Below, piece after piece: positions 19,310 to 28,882 of a DNA stretch of 64,000 bases. Origin of the DNA: Blastomonas sp. (lineage in GTDB: Bacteria; Pseudomonadota; Alphaproteobacteria; Sphingomonadales; Sphingomonadaceae); the NCBI RefSeq assembly GCF_030373265.1, contig NZ_JAUCZC010000003.1, positions 152,986 through 216,985 on the forward strand, in the 5' to 3' direction. Each line of letters begins with the position of its first letter. The first letter of the stretch is position 1. The position numbers were made by a program, and so were the translations under genes. The notes under the pieces are model-generated. The model was not told the origin of the DNA and did not search any database. It worked only from the letters and a program-made list of their open reading frames with translations.

Positions 19310-20215
19310 CTATGCCGCAGCGCGCGCGACGAGGGACGGAAGCTCGCGGCCGAGAATCCCGGCCATCCAGCGATTGGCAGCAATCACCCCATCCAGGTCC
19401 ATGCCGTGGTCGATGCCTGATCGCTGTGCGAGATAGATCAGCTCTTCGGTAGCGATGTTACCTGTCGCCTTGGGCGCGAACGGGCAGCCGCCAAGGCCAC
19501 CCAGGCTGGCGTCGAGCACGTGCACCCCCGCCTCGAGCGCAGCCCAGGCGTTGGCGATCCCGGTGCCACGCGTGTTGTGGAAATGCGCGCGCAGCCGAAC
19601 ATCGGCGGGCACGAATTCGGCAAGGCGGCCATACAGATCGGTCACCTGCGCCGGCACGCCGACGCCGATCGTGTCCGCCAGCGCAATCTCGGCAGGGCCC
19701 GCCTCGAGCACCGCCTTGGCGATATCGACGATCCGCTGCGGCGGGACGTCACCCTCGAACGGACAGCCGAACGCCGCCGAGATCGTCACCTGTGCGACCA
19801 GCCCTTCGGCCTTGGCAAAGCGGATCATGTCAGCGGCTTCGGCGATCCCTTCGGCCACCGTCTGACCCTGGTTCTTCTGGCCGAAGGTGTCGGTGGCCAC
19901 GATCACGCAGCCGACCTCGTCGACACCGCGCCTGCCGCCTTCGCGCGTAGCCAAGGCCCGCAGCACACCACGCTTGTTGAGCGTCAGACCGATATACGAC
20001 ACGTCAGCGCGGTCGGGCAAACCTGAGATCACGGCTTCGGCATCCGCCATCTGCGGAACCCGCTGCGGGTGGACGAAGCTGGCAACCTCCAGCCGTCGCG
20101 CGCCAGCGTCGATCATGCGACCGATCATCGCCAGCTTGTCGGCGGTGGAGACAATGTCGGGTTCGTTCTGCAGCCCGTCCCGCGGGCCGACTTCGACGAT
20201 CTGGATCTTGGTCAT
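19310..20215 (-). CDS. HMG-CoA lyase-like aldolase
   Basis: A 301-residue TIM-barrel enzyme of the HMGL/DRE family. VEVGPRDGLQNE holds the metal-binding and catalytic Arg-Asp, EVASFVHPQRVPQMADA the substrate loop, and HFHNTRGTGIANA a metal-binding histidine pair. The GGCPFAPKATGNIATEE block carries the mobile-loop cysteine. HMG-CoA lyases and citramalyl-CoA-type relatives cleave a tertiary-alcohol acyl-CoA to acetyl-CoA and an oxo compound, consistent with the CoA transferase in the same operon. The start at 20215 fits the family; an earlier ATG at 20233 would lie inside the probable GntR operator. No strong ribosome site precedes either. Confidence 0.88.
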   Translation of the reverse strand: MTKIQIVEVGPRDGLQNEPDIVSTADKLAMIGRMIDAGARRLEVASFVHPQRVPQMADAEAVISGLPDRADVSYIGLTLNKRGVLRALATREGGRRGVDEVGCVIVATDTFGQKNQGQTVAEGIAEAADMIRFAKAEGLVAQVTISAAFGCPFEGDVPPQRIVDIAKAVLEAGPAEIALADTIGVGVPAQVTDLYGRLAEFVPADVRLRAHFHNTRGTGIANAWAALEAGVHVLDASLGGLGGCPFAPKATGNIATEELIYLAQRSGIDHGMDLDGVIAANRWMAGILGRELPSLVARAAA

Positions 20216-20223
20216 GAGGTGGT

Positions 20224-20233
20224 TTGTATACAT
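20224..20233. promoter_or_regulatory. probable GntR operator (TTGTATACAT)
   Basis: A near-perfect palindrome that matches the one at 21064-21073 in nine of ten bases. It lies nine bases before the start of the HMG-CoA-lyase-like gene. FCD-type GntR proteins commonly bind short palindromes with GT...AC arms, and the regulator gene lies between the two copies. Operator function is inferred. Confidence 0.6.
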
Positions 20234-20269
20234 TTCAACAGCGCTCGTCCAGCTTGCGGGGCCAGGCGG

Positions 20270-20968
20270 TCAATCATTGGCCTGATATTGATCCCTGGGG
20301 CGCTTGGTGGTGATGCTGAAGGCGTGGAAAGCCCTGCGGATGTGACTGGTCATCACCGCGCGCGCCCAATGCGAATCGCGCGCAGCGAAAGCCGCGATCA
20401 GCTCGCGGTGATCGCGCGCCGACTGGAGCAGTTCGCTCACCCGGTATTGCTGGGCGGTGCGACTGACCACCGGCTGCTCGATCAGCTTGGGCAGCATCGC
20501 GCTCAACCGGGGCGATCGGGCCGCTTCGAGAATGATATCGTGAAAACTGCGATTGTGCGCGAGAAATGCCGCCACATCAGGGGGATTGGCAGTGACAGCG
20601 GCGTCGAGAAGATCCGAGATCCGACCCATCTCTTCCAGCTGCCGGACCGAGATATTGCGCGCCGCACGGCTGGCAGCGTGCCCTTCGATCATCCCGCGCA
20701 GCACGAACATCTCGTCGATGTCATCGGCCGACCAGTCGGCGACGAACAGCCGCTTGGAATCGCTGCGCACGATCAGCAGTTCGTTTTCCAGCCGGCGCAC
20801 CGCCTCGCGCACCGGAGTCCGCGACACACCCGAGATTCGCGCCAGCTGCTCCTCGGTCAGCTGATCGCCCGGCTCGGCATGGCCCGACAGAACGAACTGG
20901 CGAATCTTGTCATAGGCGATATCCGAAGCGCGCTGTGACGCAGCTTTTTCCATAGTTTTCAATCCCAT
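20270..20968 (-). CDS. GntR-family regulator with FCD domain
   Basis: A 232-residue FadR-subfamily regulator. The winged helix occupies about residues 10-75 (IRQFVLSGHAEPGDQLTEEQLARISGVSRTPVREA region), followed by an all-helical FCD ligand domain with metal-ligand histidines (FHDIILEAA and HRELIAAF). It separates the minus-strand hyu/lyase operon from the divergent racemase-like/SnoaL/TonB operon. Palindromes near both promoters suggest it controls both, probably as a repressor released by a pathway acid. Confidence 0.9.
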   Translation of the reverse strand: MGLKTMEKAASQRASDIAYDKIRQFVLSGHAEPGDQLTEEQLARISGVSRTPVREAVRRLENELLIVRSDSKRLFVADWSADDIDEMFVLRGMIEGHAASRAARNISVRQLEEMGRISDLLDAAVTANPPDVAAFLAHNRSFHDIILEAARSPRLSAMLPKLIEQPVVSRTAQQYRVSELLQSARDHRELIAAFAARDSHWARAVMTSHIRRAFHAFSITTKRPRDQYQAND

Positions 20969-21063
20969 CCCTACATCCGGACGACCATTTCAGCCTCGCG
21001 TCAGGCTGTTGCCGCTTTGCATCATGCGTGGGTCAACTGCATTTGCCTATTGACGATAGACAT

Positions 21064-21073
21064 TTGTATACAA
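21064..21073. promoter_or_regulatory. probable GntR operator (TTGTATACAA)
   Basis: A perfect 10-base palindrome 61 bases before the racemase-like gene. Its centre overlaps a possible -10 element (TATACA at 21067-21072), with TTGCCT at 21043-21048 as a possible -35. That layout would give repression by direct promoter occlusion. It nearly repeats the site at 20224-20233. Confidence 0.65.
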
Positions 21074-21133
21074 TAGCGTCAACCGGTATTGGATCGACGA
21101 GGGGGTGCTCGCGATCCGGGAAGAGGGGTGTGC

Positions 21134-21886
21134 ATGTCGGATCAACGCCGCATCAAGGTCATCGTGCCCATCCCCATGGATGCCGCCGGTGTCGCCTCGC
21201 GGGCCGCGCAACTGCCTGTCGATTTTGTTCGCCCCGGCTTTGTGCCCGAATTTGTTGCCGTTCCTTGGGGTGCGGCGCTGGGCGACAGCTATCACGACAT
21301 GCTGCTGATGGACTGGACCGTGTTCCAGAGCGGCATCACCGCCGAGGACGAGGGCTATGCAGGCGTTCTGATCGACACGGTCAGCGATTCGGGGCTGCGC
21401 GCGTTGCGATCGCGGCTGACGATCCCGGTGATTGGTCCGGGCGAGGCCGCGTTTGCCGCCGCGATGATGCTGGGGAAGAAGTTCACCGTGCTCACCATGT
21501 GGCCCGAGTGGTTCCCGCTCTACCAGAAGACGCTGACCGAATACGGCTTCTGGGACCGCGTCGCCTCGCTGCGCTCGATCAACACACGGCCCGATGTCAC
21601 CGAACTGCTCGCGGGCAAGGAGGAGGTGATCTTCGACAAGCTCAAGGCCGAGGCGGAGCGCGCGATGGAGGAAGACGGCGCCGATGTGATCGTGCTGGGC
21701 TCCACCACGATGCACCAGTCGGCAGCCTTCCTGGCAGCGAACCTGCCCATCCCGGTGATCAACCCGGGCCAGATCGCGTGGAAGTTCCTGGAAAGCCTGA
21801 TCGAATGCGGGCTGACGCACAGCAAGAAGGCGTTTCCGATGCCGGAAGTGCCCAAGGATGCAGACATAAGAAAGGGTTGGTTCTGA
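21134..21886 (+). CDS. Asp/Glu/hydantoin-racemase-fold protein lacking both usual catalytic cysteines
   Basis: A 250-residue protein of the Asp/Glu racemase superfamily, with two similar alpha/beta halves (IKVIVPIPMDAAG at the start; VIVLGSTTM in the second half). Hydantoin racemases and maleate isomerases use two cysteines; the corresponding places here hold Thr82 (IDTVSDSGL) and Ser190 (VLGSTTM). So cysteine-based racemisation is not expected, and a different activity or a serine/threonine variant is likely. The start 21134 has AGAGGGG upstream. First gene of the divergent operon, overlapping the next start. Confidence 0.8.
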   Translation: MSDQRRIKVIVPIPMDAAGVASRAAQLPVDFVRPGFVPEFVAVPWGAALGDSYHDMLLMDWTVFQSGITAEDEGYAGVLIDTVSDSGLRALRSRLTIPVIGPGEAAFAAAMMLGKKFTVLTMWPEWFPLYQKTLTEYGFWDRVASLRSINTRPDVTELLAGKEEVIFDKLKAEAERAMEEDGADVIVLGSTTMHQSAAFLAANLPIPVINPGQIAWKFLESLIECGLTHSKKAFPMPEVPKDADIRKGWF

Positions 21887-22317
21887 TGGCAGACTGGTCA
21901 CCCGGGTGCGCGGGGCAAGCCGCCCTGCCCTATCCGTTCTACATCGACATCGTCACCAAGCGGTACTTTGACGGCGTCGACAACAAGAATATGGATCAGG
22001 TGCTCAACTGCTTTGCGCCCGACGCCACGCTGACCGAGGTGACGTCGAACACCGTGCACGAGGGCCGTGAGGCGATCCGGGCGATGTTCGTCAAGCTGTT
22101 CGCCGATTTCGAGCAGATCTGGCACGGGAATTTCGTCCACGTCGCAGACCCAGAATCGAACACGGTCTGCTCGCAGTTTACCGTGCTGATCACGCCCAAT
22201 GGCGGCGAGCAGCTGCGCTACGAGAACTGCAACCGTTTCTATCTGAAGGACCGCCTGTTTCAGCAGGTCTATGTCTACATGAGCGGCGACAACCTGCTCA
22301 AGGAAGGGGACGCCTGA
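21886..22317 (+). CDS. SnoaL-like (NTF2-fold) protein 1
   Basis: A 143-residue cone-shaped NTF2/SnoaL-fold protein (YFDGVDNKNMDQVLNCFAPDATLTE is the typical entry helix and strand). The fold includes hydratases, isomerases and cyclases acting on small ring compounds. It overlaps both neighbours by one base (TGATG), implying coupled translation. It is a distant paralogue of the next gene, with which it shares the ending VYVYMSGDNLL / VHVYMSGANVL. Confidence 0.8.
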   Translation: MADWSPGCAGQAALPYPFYIDIVTKRYFDGVDNKNMDQVLNCFAPDATLTEVTSNTVHEGREAIRAMFVKLFADFEQIWHGNFVHVADPESNTVCSQFTVLITPNGGEQLRYENCNRFYLKDRLFQQVYVYMSGDNLLKEGDA

Positions 22318-22715
22318 TGCAGTACGCACCCACCCTCCGCCGCGACGAATTGATCCAGTTTGCGACGCAGACCTATTTCGCCAGCGTCGATCGGAAAGAC
22401 ATGGCGGCCACGCTTGCCTGCTTCCATGACGAAGCGCTGTTCACCGTCCAGACCAGCTTCACCACCCATTCCGGCAAGGCCGAGCTCGAGCGGATGTTCG
22501 CCGATTTCTTCGGCGCGTGGGCCAAGATCGTCCACCGCGATTTCACCTGCACCGTCGATGAGACCAACGGGCGGATAGCCGCGAGTTTTGTCGCCGAACT
22601 GACCGCCGCCGATGGCAGCGTGACGACACTCGACAACACCAATTTCTGGCGGCTGCGCGACGGCAGGTTCCAAGAAGTCCATGTCTATATGAGCGGAGCC
22701 AATGTGCTGGTCTGA
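22317..22715 (+). CDS. SnoaL-like (NTF2-fold) protein 2
   Basis: A 132-residue NTF2/SnoaL-fold protein, paralogous to the gene before it (YFASVDRKDMAATLACFHDEALF against YFDGVDNKNMDQVLNCFAPDATL). Tandem, translationally coupled paralogues suggest a heteromer or two successive steps in the same pathway. Catalytic residues cannot be assigned with confidence. Confidence 0.8.
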   Translation: MQYAPTLRRDELIQFATQTYFASVDRKDMAATLACFHDEALFTVQTSFTTHSGKAELERMFADFFGAWAKIVHRDFTCTVDETNGRIAASFVAELTAADGSVTTLDNTNFWRLRDGRFQEVHVYMSGANVLV

Positions 22716-22787
22716 CGACCGCCGTTGAACAGCCGCCACAATCACATCCGGTTCGGGGGAACCGAAGCACTTCAGGGAGTTCACATC

Positions 22788-25304
22788 ATGCGCCTTTCCA
22801 GTCTGTTCGCCGCAGCATCGGCCACCGTTCTCGCCGGTGCGCTCGCCACGCCGGCGATCGCCCAGTCCACCGATCAGGCCGGTGCGACCGACGACACCAC
22901 GATCATCGTTACCGCGCGCCGGCAGAATGAAAGCCTTGCCGATGTCCCGGCATCGATCACGGTGTTCACCGCCGATTCGATCCAGAAGACCGGGGTCGAG
23001 ACTGCCGACCAGTTCGTCCAGCTCACCCCCGGTGTCACCATCGTCACCGGCACCGCCGAAGCAGGCGACACCCAGATCAACATCCGCGGCATCAACGGCG
23101 CACGCGATGCCGAAAGCTCGGTGGCGCTGGTCGTCGATGGCATCTTGAAGACCAACACCGCGCAGCTCAACCAGAACCAGGGCACGCTGCGCCAGATCGA
23201 AATCCTCAAGGGCCCGCAGGGCGCGCTGTATGGCCGCAACGCGGCGGCAGGTGCGATCGTCATCCAGACGCTGAAGCCCGGCGACACGCTGGAAGCCGGC
23301 ATCGAATTGAGCGCCGCCGAGCAGCAGACCTATCGCGGCAATGCCTTTATCTCGATGCCCCTGGGCGAGAACGCAGGCTTCGTGCTGTCTGGCTCCTATC
23401 TCAAGACCGACGGCTTCTATCGCAACATCTTCCTCAACAACTCCAAGACGATCGACGATCAGGAAGTGTGGTCGGTCGACGGGCGCTTCGTCGCGCAACT
23501 GGGCGACCGCACCGAGATCGATGCCAAGGCGCGCTATTCGGACCTGACCGGTGCATCGATCGCGTTCAATGCCGCCTTCCATCTGCCCAATTTTGCAGGC
23601 GCCAACCCTGCGTTCTTCGAGGACGTCAATCGCCATCCGTTCAGCTTCTACAACAACATCCGCCCGACCAACGACCAGACGACATTCGATGCGTCGATCA
23701 AGCTCGAGCACGAGTTCGACTTCGCCAAGCTGACCCTGTGGGGCCTGTACAGCAACGTCGACCAGTCGCTGACCGCCGACGGCACCTCGGCGGACTTTGC
23801 CCGCTTCACCTTCCCCGGTGCGACCCCGGCATCGGTGGCCGCATCGAACGCGTGCTTTGCCAGCACCGCCGCGCTTACCGGCTTCCCGGTCAACCAGCCC
23901 GGCTTCATCGGCGCGACTCCGGTGCCGTTCATCTTCGCGCCCGCGACCGGTTCCACCTTCGGTCCGTACAGCCCGACGACCTGCGACGGCACGCAGTACC
24001 AGATTCGCGAACAGGAAGACTTCAGCGGCGAGATCCGCCTGTCATCGAACGGCGATGGTCCGTTCAACTGGCAATTCGGCGCCTATTATCTCAACATCAG
24101 CCGCGATGTCGGGGTGAGCCTGGGCGCCGACCTGGGCCAGGGGATCATCCGCGAGCTCTATAATGCGCCGAACACCAGCAACCCGACCACCCAGCTGTAT
24201 TTCGACCGGTTCAGCACCGACGTCTATGCCGCCTTCGGCTCGGCGGACTATAACTGGAACGATGTCGTCAACATCGGTCTGGCGCTGCGCTACGACATCG
24301 AGGACCGCAGCGTGTCCAACCGCGTGCCTCTGGTCGCCGATCCGTTTACCGGCGGGCCGATCAATCCCGGCCAGGTCGGCGGCGCGATCCCCGACAAGTC
24401 GGAAAGCTACAAGCAGCTCCAGCCCAAGCTGACCTTCCGCTGGGCGATGGCGGACAACGTCAACCTCTATGCCAACTGGGGAATCGGCTTCAAGGCGGGC
24501 GGTTTCAACAACTCGGGCTCAGCGGCGATCGTCGATCAGTCGTTCAATCAGTTTATCGGTTCGCAGGTCGCGATCACCGACAATTATCGCAAGGAAAAGT
24601 CGAGCGCCTTCGAAGGCGGGATCAAGGGATCGATCCTCGACGGCAAGGTCACCTTCGATCTCGCCGGCTATTACACCGATGTCGATGACATGCAGTTCTT
24701 CGAGTTCTTCGTCGGCGGCTTCGGGCTGCTGCGCGTGGTGTCGAACATCGACGAGGTGCAGATCTATGGTGCCGAGCTCAACCTGAACGCGGAGGTCACC
24801 CCCGGCTGGACGATCTTCGGTGCACTCAACGTCACCGAAAGCGAGATCAAGGCCAACGCCTCGCGGCCGCAGACGGTGGGCAACAAGTCACCCTCGACCG
24901 CCGATTACACGATCAATCTGGGCACCCAGATCGTAGCCCCCATCGCCAAGAGCTTCGATCTGGTGGCGCGTGCCGATTATCGCATCACCGGTCCGACCTG
25001 GTTCCACACGCTGCAGGAAGACAGCGTTCCGACCATCTTCAGCGGCCTGCTGCCGGGCTCGGCACTGGCACTCCCCGCCTTTGTCGGCGACGCCGATTAT
25101 TCGGTCACCCGGCGCGAGGCGTTCGGCGTGCTCGATGTCCGCGCCGGGCTCGAGGGCGAAAACTGGCGGGTGACGATGTTCGCCGACAACGTGCTCAACC
25201 GGCGCTACCTCAACGAGGTGATCACCGCGGCGGAGTTCGGCGGATCGTTCATCTCGCCCGGCGGTCTGCGCCGTCTGGGTGTCGAGGTCGGCTACAAGTT
25301 CTGA
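22788..25304 (+). CDS. TonB-dependent outer membrane receptor
   Basis: An 838-residue TonB-dependent receptor. A signal peptide (LFAAASATVLAGALATPAIA) precedes a TonB box-like TIIVTARR, the plug domain (VPASITVFTADSIQKTG to GPQGALYGRNAAAGAI) and a 22-strand barrel ending in aromatic F (GVEVGYKF). The start 22788 has AGGGAG upstream. As the last gene of the GntR-controlled operon it probably imports the pathway substrate, rather than a siderophore. Confidence 0.92.
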   Translation: MRLSSLFAAASATVLAGALATPAIAQSTDQAGATDDTTIIVTARRQNESLADVPASITVFTADSIQKTGVETADQFVQLTPGVTIVTGTAEAGDTQINIRGINGARDAESSVALVVDGILKTNTAQLNQNQGTLRQIEILKGPQGALYGRNAAAGAIVIQTLKPGDTLEAGIELSAAEQQTYRGNAFISMPLGENAGFVLSGSYLKTDGFYRNIFLNNSKTIDDQEVWSVDGRFVAQLGDRTEIDAKARYSDLTGASIAFNAAFHLPNFAGANPAFFEDVNRHPFSFYNNIRPTNDQTTFDASIKLEHEFDFAKLTLWGLYSNVDQSLTADGTSADFARFTFPGATPASVAASNACFASTAALTGFPVNQPGFIGATPVPFIFAPATGSTFGPYSPTTCDGTQYQIREQEDFSGEIRLSSNGDGPFNWQFGAYYLNISRDVGVSLGADLGQGIIRELYNAPNTSNPTTQLYFDRFSTDVYAAFGSADYNWNDVVNIGLALRYDIEDRSVSNRVPLVADPFTGGPINPGQVGGAIPDKSESYKQLQPKLTFRWAMADNVNLYANWGIGFKAGGFNNSGSAAIVDQSFNQFIGSQVAITDNYRKEKSSAFEGGIKGSILDGKVTFDLAGYYTDVDDMQFFEFFVGGFGLLRVVSNIDEVQIYGAELNLNAEVTPGWTIFGALNVTESEIKANASRPQTVGNKSPSTADYTINLGTQIVAPIAKSFDLVARADYRITGPTWFHTLQEDSVPTIFSGLLPGSALALPAFVGDADYSVTRREAFGVLDVRAGLEGENWRVTMFADNVLNRRYLNEVITAAEFGGSFISPGGLRRLGVEVGYKF

Positions 25305-25316
25305 AGTTACGCTCCT

Positions 25317-25354
25317 GCCACCGTCATCCGCGCGTGCGCGCGGGTGGCGGTGGC
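25317..25354. terminator. bidirectional hairpin between convergent genes
   Basis: An 18-base-pair inverted repeat (25317-25334 with 25337-25354) with a two-base loop and two G-T pairs, followed by CTTTCCC. It lies 13 bases after the TonB receptor stop and before the end of the convergent DUF423 gene, so it probably stops both transcripts. Confidence 0.75.
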
Positions 25355-25376
25355 TTTCCCGTTCAGCCCCCAATCC

Positions 25377-25706
25377 TCAGCCCTTGGCGTAGATCCACGC
25401 GGCCCACAGCCAGCCCGCGATCAGCAATGTGCCACCGATCGGCGTGACCGCGCCCAGCCAGCGCGGCGCACCCAGCGCCATCAGATACAGCGTGACCGCA
25501 AAAATCGCGGAGCCGGCGAGCAGCGTCAGCGCGGGGCCGCGCGCGACCCCCATGATCGCCAGCGCGGCAACCGCATGCACCAGTTGATACAAGCCCCCGG
25601 TGCGCAGCCATTCGGCCTGCTGCTCGCCTGCCGCCGCATGCGCACCGAACGCACCCGCCGCCACCGCAATCGCCGCCGACACGGCCGCAAGAACCGCGAT
25701 CATCAT
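25377..25706 (-). CDS. DUF423-family membrane protein
   Basis: A 109-residue protein with four membrane helices. AAGAFGAHA near the N-terminus and YQLVHAVAALA are the DUF423 signatures. Function unknown. The start ATG overlaps the stop of the upstream cysteine-synthase-like gene by one base, so they form an operon. A longer frame reading through that gene is rejected. Confidence 0.88.
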   Translation of the reverse strand: MMIAVLAAVSAAIAVAAGAFGAHAAAGEQQAEWLRTGGLYQLVHAVAALAIMGVARGPALTLLAGSAIFAVTLYLMALGAPRWLGAVTPIGGTLLIAGWLWAAWIYAKG

Positions 25707-26788
25707 TACAGAATTCCCTTGTCGCTGTGACCCAGCATCCGCGCAATATGCTGCGCCGAGGCTTGCCAGTCGATGCCGCAGCCTTCCAGCCACGCATCGT
25801 CGTAATAGGTGCAGCCGTAGCGGTCGCCGCCATCGCAGAGCAAGGTGACGATGCTGCCGGTTTCGCCTGCTGCTGCCATCTCCGCGATCAGCGTGGCGCA
25901 GGCCCACAAATTGGTGCCGGTCGATCCGCCGACCCGCCGCCCCAGCCGGTCGGAGAGCGCGCGCATCGCACCGATGCTGGCACCGTCCTCCACCGCGATC
26001 ATCCGGTCGATCACTCCGGGGACGAAGCTGGGCTCGACCCGCGGGCGACCGATCCCCTCGATCTTGCTCGCACAGCCCTCGGGCAGCACGGTCGCCGAGC
26101 GGTCGTGAAAATGCCGGTGGAACACCGAATGCTCGGGGTCGGCGACGCACAGCCGGGTCGCATACCGCTGGTAACGCAGATAGCGGCCGATGGTCGCTGA
26201 GGTGCCACCGGTGCCCGCGCCGCAGACGATCCAGTCGGGCACGCTGTGCTCCTCCTGCATCATCTGCGCGAAGATGCTCTCGGCGATGTTGTTGTTGCCG
26301 CGCCAATCGGTCGCGCGTTCGGCAAAAGTGAACTGGTCGAGATAATGCCCGCCGGTTTCGTCAGCCAGCCGGTGCGCGACGTCGTAGACGCTGCGCGGGT
26401 CGTCGACCATGTGGATCTCGCCGCCCTGGAAGCGGATCGCATCGAGCTTGGGCGCAGCCGTGGTCGCAGGCACCACCGCGATGAAGCGCAGCCCCAGCAT
26501 CCGCGCGAAATACGCCTCGCTGACCGCGGTCGAGCCCGACGACGCCTCGATGACGCAGCTGTCTGGGCCGATCCATTCGTTGCACAGCGCATAGAGGAAA
26601 AGCGAACGCGCCAGCCGGTGCTTGAGGCTGCCGGTGGGGTGCGAGCTTTCATCCTTGAGATACAGCGTGATGCCGGGAAACCGCGGCAGATCGAGCCGGA
26701 TCAGGTGCGTGTCGGCCGAGCGGTTGTAGTCCGCTTCGATCCGCCGCACCGCCTCGTCGAGCCAGCCGCGCGGGCACAGATCGCTCAT
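25706..26788 (-). CDS. PLP-dependent cysteine synthase-like enzyme
   Basis: A 360-residue fold-type II PLP enzyme. [16 protein letters not shown] contains the PLP lysine (SLK), [17 protein letters not shown] binds the carboxylate, [16 protein letters not shown] binds phosphate and [10 protein letters not shown] lies near the C-terminus. It resembles cysteine synthase / cystathionine beta-synthase-like proteins common in alphaproteobacteria; the acceptor substrate is not clear. The start overlaps the stop of the M3 peptidase gene by four bases. Confidence 0.87.
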   Translation of the reverse strand: MSDLCPRGWLDEAVRRIEADYNRSADTHLIRLDLPRFPGITLYLKDESSHPTGSLKHRLARSLFLYALCNEWIGPDSCVIEASSGSTAVSEAYFARMLGLRFIAVVPATTAAPKLDAIRFQGGEIHMVDDPRSVYDVAHRLADETGGHYLDQFTFAERATDWRGNNNIAESIFAQMMQEEHSVPDWIVCGAGTGGTSATIGRYLRYQRYATRLCVADPEHSVFHRHFHDRSATVLPEGCASKIEGIGRPRVEPSFVPGVIDRMIAVEDGASIGAMRALSDRLGRRVGGSTGTNLWACATLIAEMAAAGETGSIVTLLCDGGDRYGCTYYDDAWLEGCGIDWQASAQHIARMLGHSDKGIL

Positions 26789-28830
26789 GCAGCCGCGTCC
26801 TGCAGCCCGTGCCGGATCAGCATCGCCTGCGGATCGGGATCGCGCCCGCGAAACGCCCGGAAGCTCTCGGCAGCCGGCCGGGTGGCACCGCGCGCCAGCA
26901 CCTCGGCGCGGAAACGGTCGCCCGTTGTGCGGTCGAGCAGACCGGCCTCGGCGAACGCCATGAACCCGTCGGCGGCGAGCAGTTCGGCCCACAGATAGCT
27001 GTAATAGCCCGCCGCATAGCCGCCGGCGAAGATGTGGCTGAACGCGTGCGGGAAGCGGTGCCACTCGGGCGGGCGCATCACCGAAACCTCGTCGCGCACC
27101 GCCTCGATCACCTCGACCGGATCGTTGCCCATCGTGCCCAGGTGCAGCAGCATGTCGAACAGCGCGAACTCGATCTGGCGGATCAGGAACAGACCCGCCT
27201 GGAAGTGCCGGGCCTTGAGCAGCCGGTCGAACAGGTCTTCAGGCAAAGGCTCGCCAGTGCGGTGGTGGCCCGACATCGCGGTCAGCACGCTGCGGTCCCA
27301 GGCAAAGTCTTCCATCAGCTGGCTGGGCAGTTCGACCGCATCCCATTCGAACCCGCTGACACCCGCGATGCTCGGCCGATCGACCTGGGTGAGCAGCAGG
27401 TGCAGGCAATGGCCGGTCTCGTGCAGCAGCGTACCGACATCATTGTGGCTGAGCAGCGACGGGGTGTCGGCGCCTGCCGGCGAGAAATTGCACACCATAT
27501 AGGCGACCGGCACTTGGCTGAAATCGCCATCGCTGCGCCTTGGCCGCGCCTCGCCCATCCACGCGCCGCCCCGCTTGCCGGTGCGCGCGAACAGATCGAG
27601 ATACAGGCCCGCGACCGTGCTGCCGCTTTCATCGACCACATCGAAGAAGCGCGCATCGGCGTGATAGAGCGAGACATCGGTGTTTTCGACCAACTGGATG
27701 CCGAAGAGCTTGGCGAGCAGATCCTGCCAGCCCGCCATCACGCGATCGACCGGGAAATAGCTGCGCACCTCGGCCTCGTCGACCGCATAGACCGCCTGGC
27801 GCAATTTGTTCGACGCAAAGCCGACATCCCACGGCTGCAGATCGGTGATCCCAAGCCTTTCGGCGGCAAAGGCGCGCAATTCATCCAGATCGCGCTGCGC
27901 CGCTGGGCGCGCGCGGCCCGCCAGATCGCGCAGGAAGGTCAGCACCGCGCCACCATCCGATGCCATCTTGGTGGCGAGCGACCAATCGACCGGATCGGCA
28001 AAGCCAAGCAGGTCGGCCGCCTCGCGCCGCAGCTCGAGGATGTGCGCCATCCGCTCGGAATTGTCGAACGCACCTGCATTGGGCCCCTGATCCGACGCGC
28101 GCGTGCCGAAGGCGCGGTAGACGCGGGCGCGCAGGTCGCGGTTCTCGGCGAAGGTCAGGATCGCATTGACGCTGGGCATCTGCAGCGTCACCCGCCAGCC
28201 GGTCTCGCTTTTGGCAGCAGCCGCGGCGGCGAACATCGCCTTGTCATTATCGGATACGCCAGCCAGATCGGCCTCGTCGGTGATCAATTCGCCCCAGGCA
28301 TCGGTCGCATCGAGCACCGCGCTGCCAAAGGCGTTGGACAGCGACGACAGCTCGACTGAGATGTCCTCGAACCGCTGCCGTGCCTCGGCCTCGAGCGCGA
28401 CGCCCGCCAGCCGGAAGTCGCGCAGCGCATGGTCCACCGCCACCCGGTCGGCCTGAGGCAGATCGGCAAAATCGGGGGTCTGCGACAGCGCGGTGAACAC
28501 CTCGAACAGCTCGCGGTTCTGCGCGACCTTGATCGAGTTGGTCACCAGCCGCTGTTCGCCTTGCTGATAGGCCGCGCGCAGTTCGGGCGAATCAGCCACC
28601 GCGTGGAGGTGCGAGACCGCCGCCCAGATCGCGCCCAGATCGGCTTCGACGCGCTCGAACGGCAGCCAGGTTTCGGCAAAGCCGGTGGGCCGCGTGGTGG
28701 TCAATGTTTCGACCACGGCGGCATGCCGGGCGAGCGCCGCATCCAGCGCCGGCGCGATGTGGTCGGCGGTGATTTCGGCAAAGCGCGGCAGCGCGCGCGT
28801 ATCGGAAAGGGGGTTGTGTGTGTCGGTCAT
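26785..28830 (-). CDS. prlC: M3-family zinc oligopeptidase
   Basis: A 681-residue thimet-type metallopeptidase with the zinc motif HETGH at residues 470-474 and a downstream glutamate ligand in the DYAW-like region ([12 protein letters not shown]). It cleaves small peptides in the cytoplasm. [20 protein letters not shown] is a conserved M3 substrate-binding block. The start at 28830 follows a GGGAAGGG run; a start six codons earlier is possible. Oligopeptidase A (PrlC) or a Dcp-type dipeptidyl carboxypeptidase are both possible. Confidence 0.9.
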   Translation of the reverse strand: MTDTHNPLSDTRALPRFAEITADHIAPALDAALARHAAVVETLTTTRPTGFAETWLPFERVEADLGAIWAAVSHLHAVADSPELRAAYQQGEQRLVTNSIKVAQNRELFEVFTALSQTPDFADLPQADRVAVDHALRDFRLAGVALEAEARQRFEDISVELSSLSNAFGSAVLDATDAWGELITDEADLAGVSDNDKAMFAAAAAAKSETGWRVTLQMPSVNAILTFAENRDLRARVYRAFGTRASDQGPNAGAFDNSERMAHILELRREAADLLGFADPVDWSLATKMASDGGAVLTFLRDLAGRARPAAQRDLDELRAFAAERLGITDLQPWDVGFASNKLRQAVYAVDEAEVRSYFPVDRVMAGWQDLLAKLFGIQLVENTDVSLYHADARFFDVVDESGSTVAGLYLDLFARTGKRGGAWMGEARPRRSDGDFSQVPVAYMVCNFSPAGADTPSLLSHNDVGTLLHETGHCLHLLLTQVDRPSIAGVSGFEWDAVELPSQLMEDFAWDRSVLTAMSGHHRTGEPLPEDLFDRLLKARHFQAGLFLIRQIEFALFDMLLHLGTMGNDPVEVIEAVRDEVSVMRPPEWHRFPHAFSHIFAGGYAAGYYSYLWAELLAADGFMAFAEAGLLDRTTGDRFRAEVLARGATRPAAESFRAFRGRDPDPQAMLIRHGLQDAAA

Positions 28831-28882
28831 GCCCTTCCCATAGCCCAAATCGGTGGGGGGTCAGGCAAAAAATTGGCGTGGA

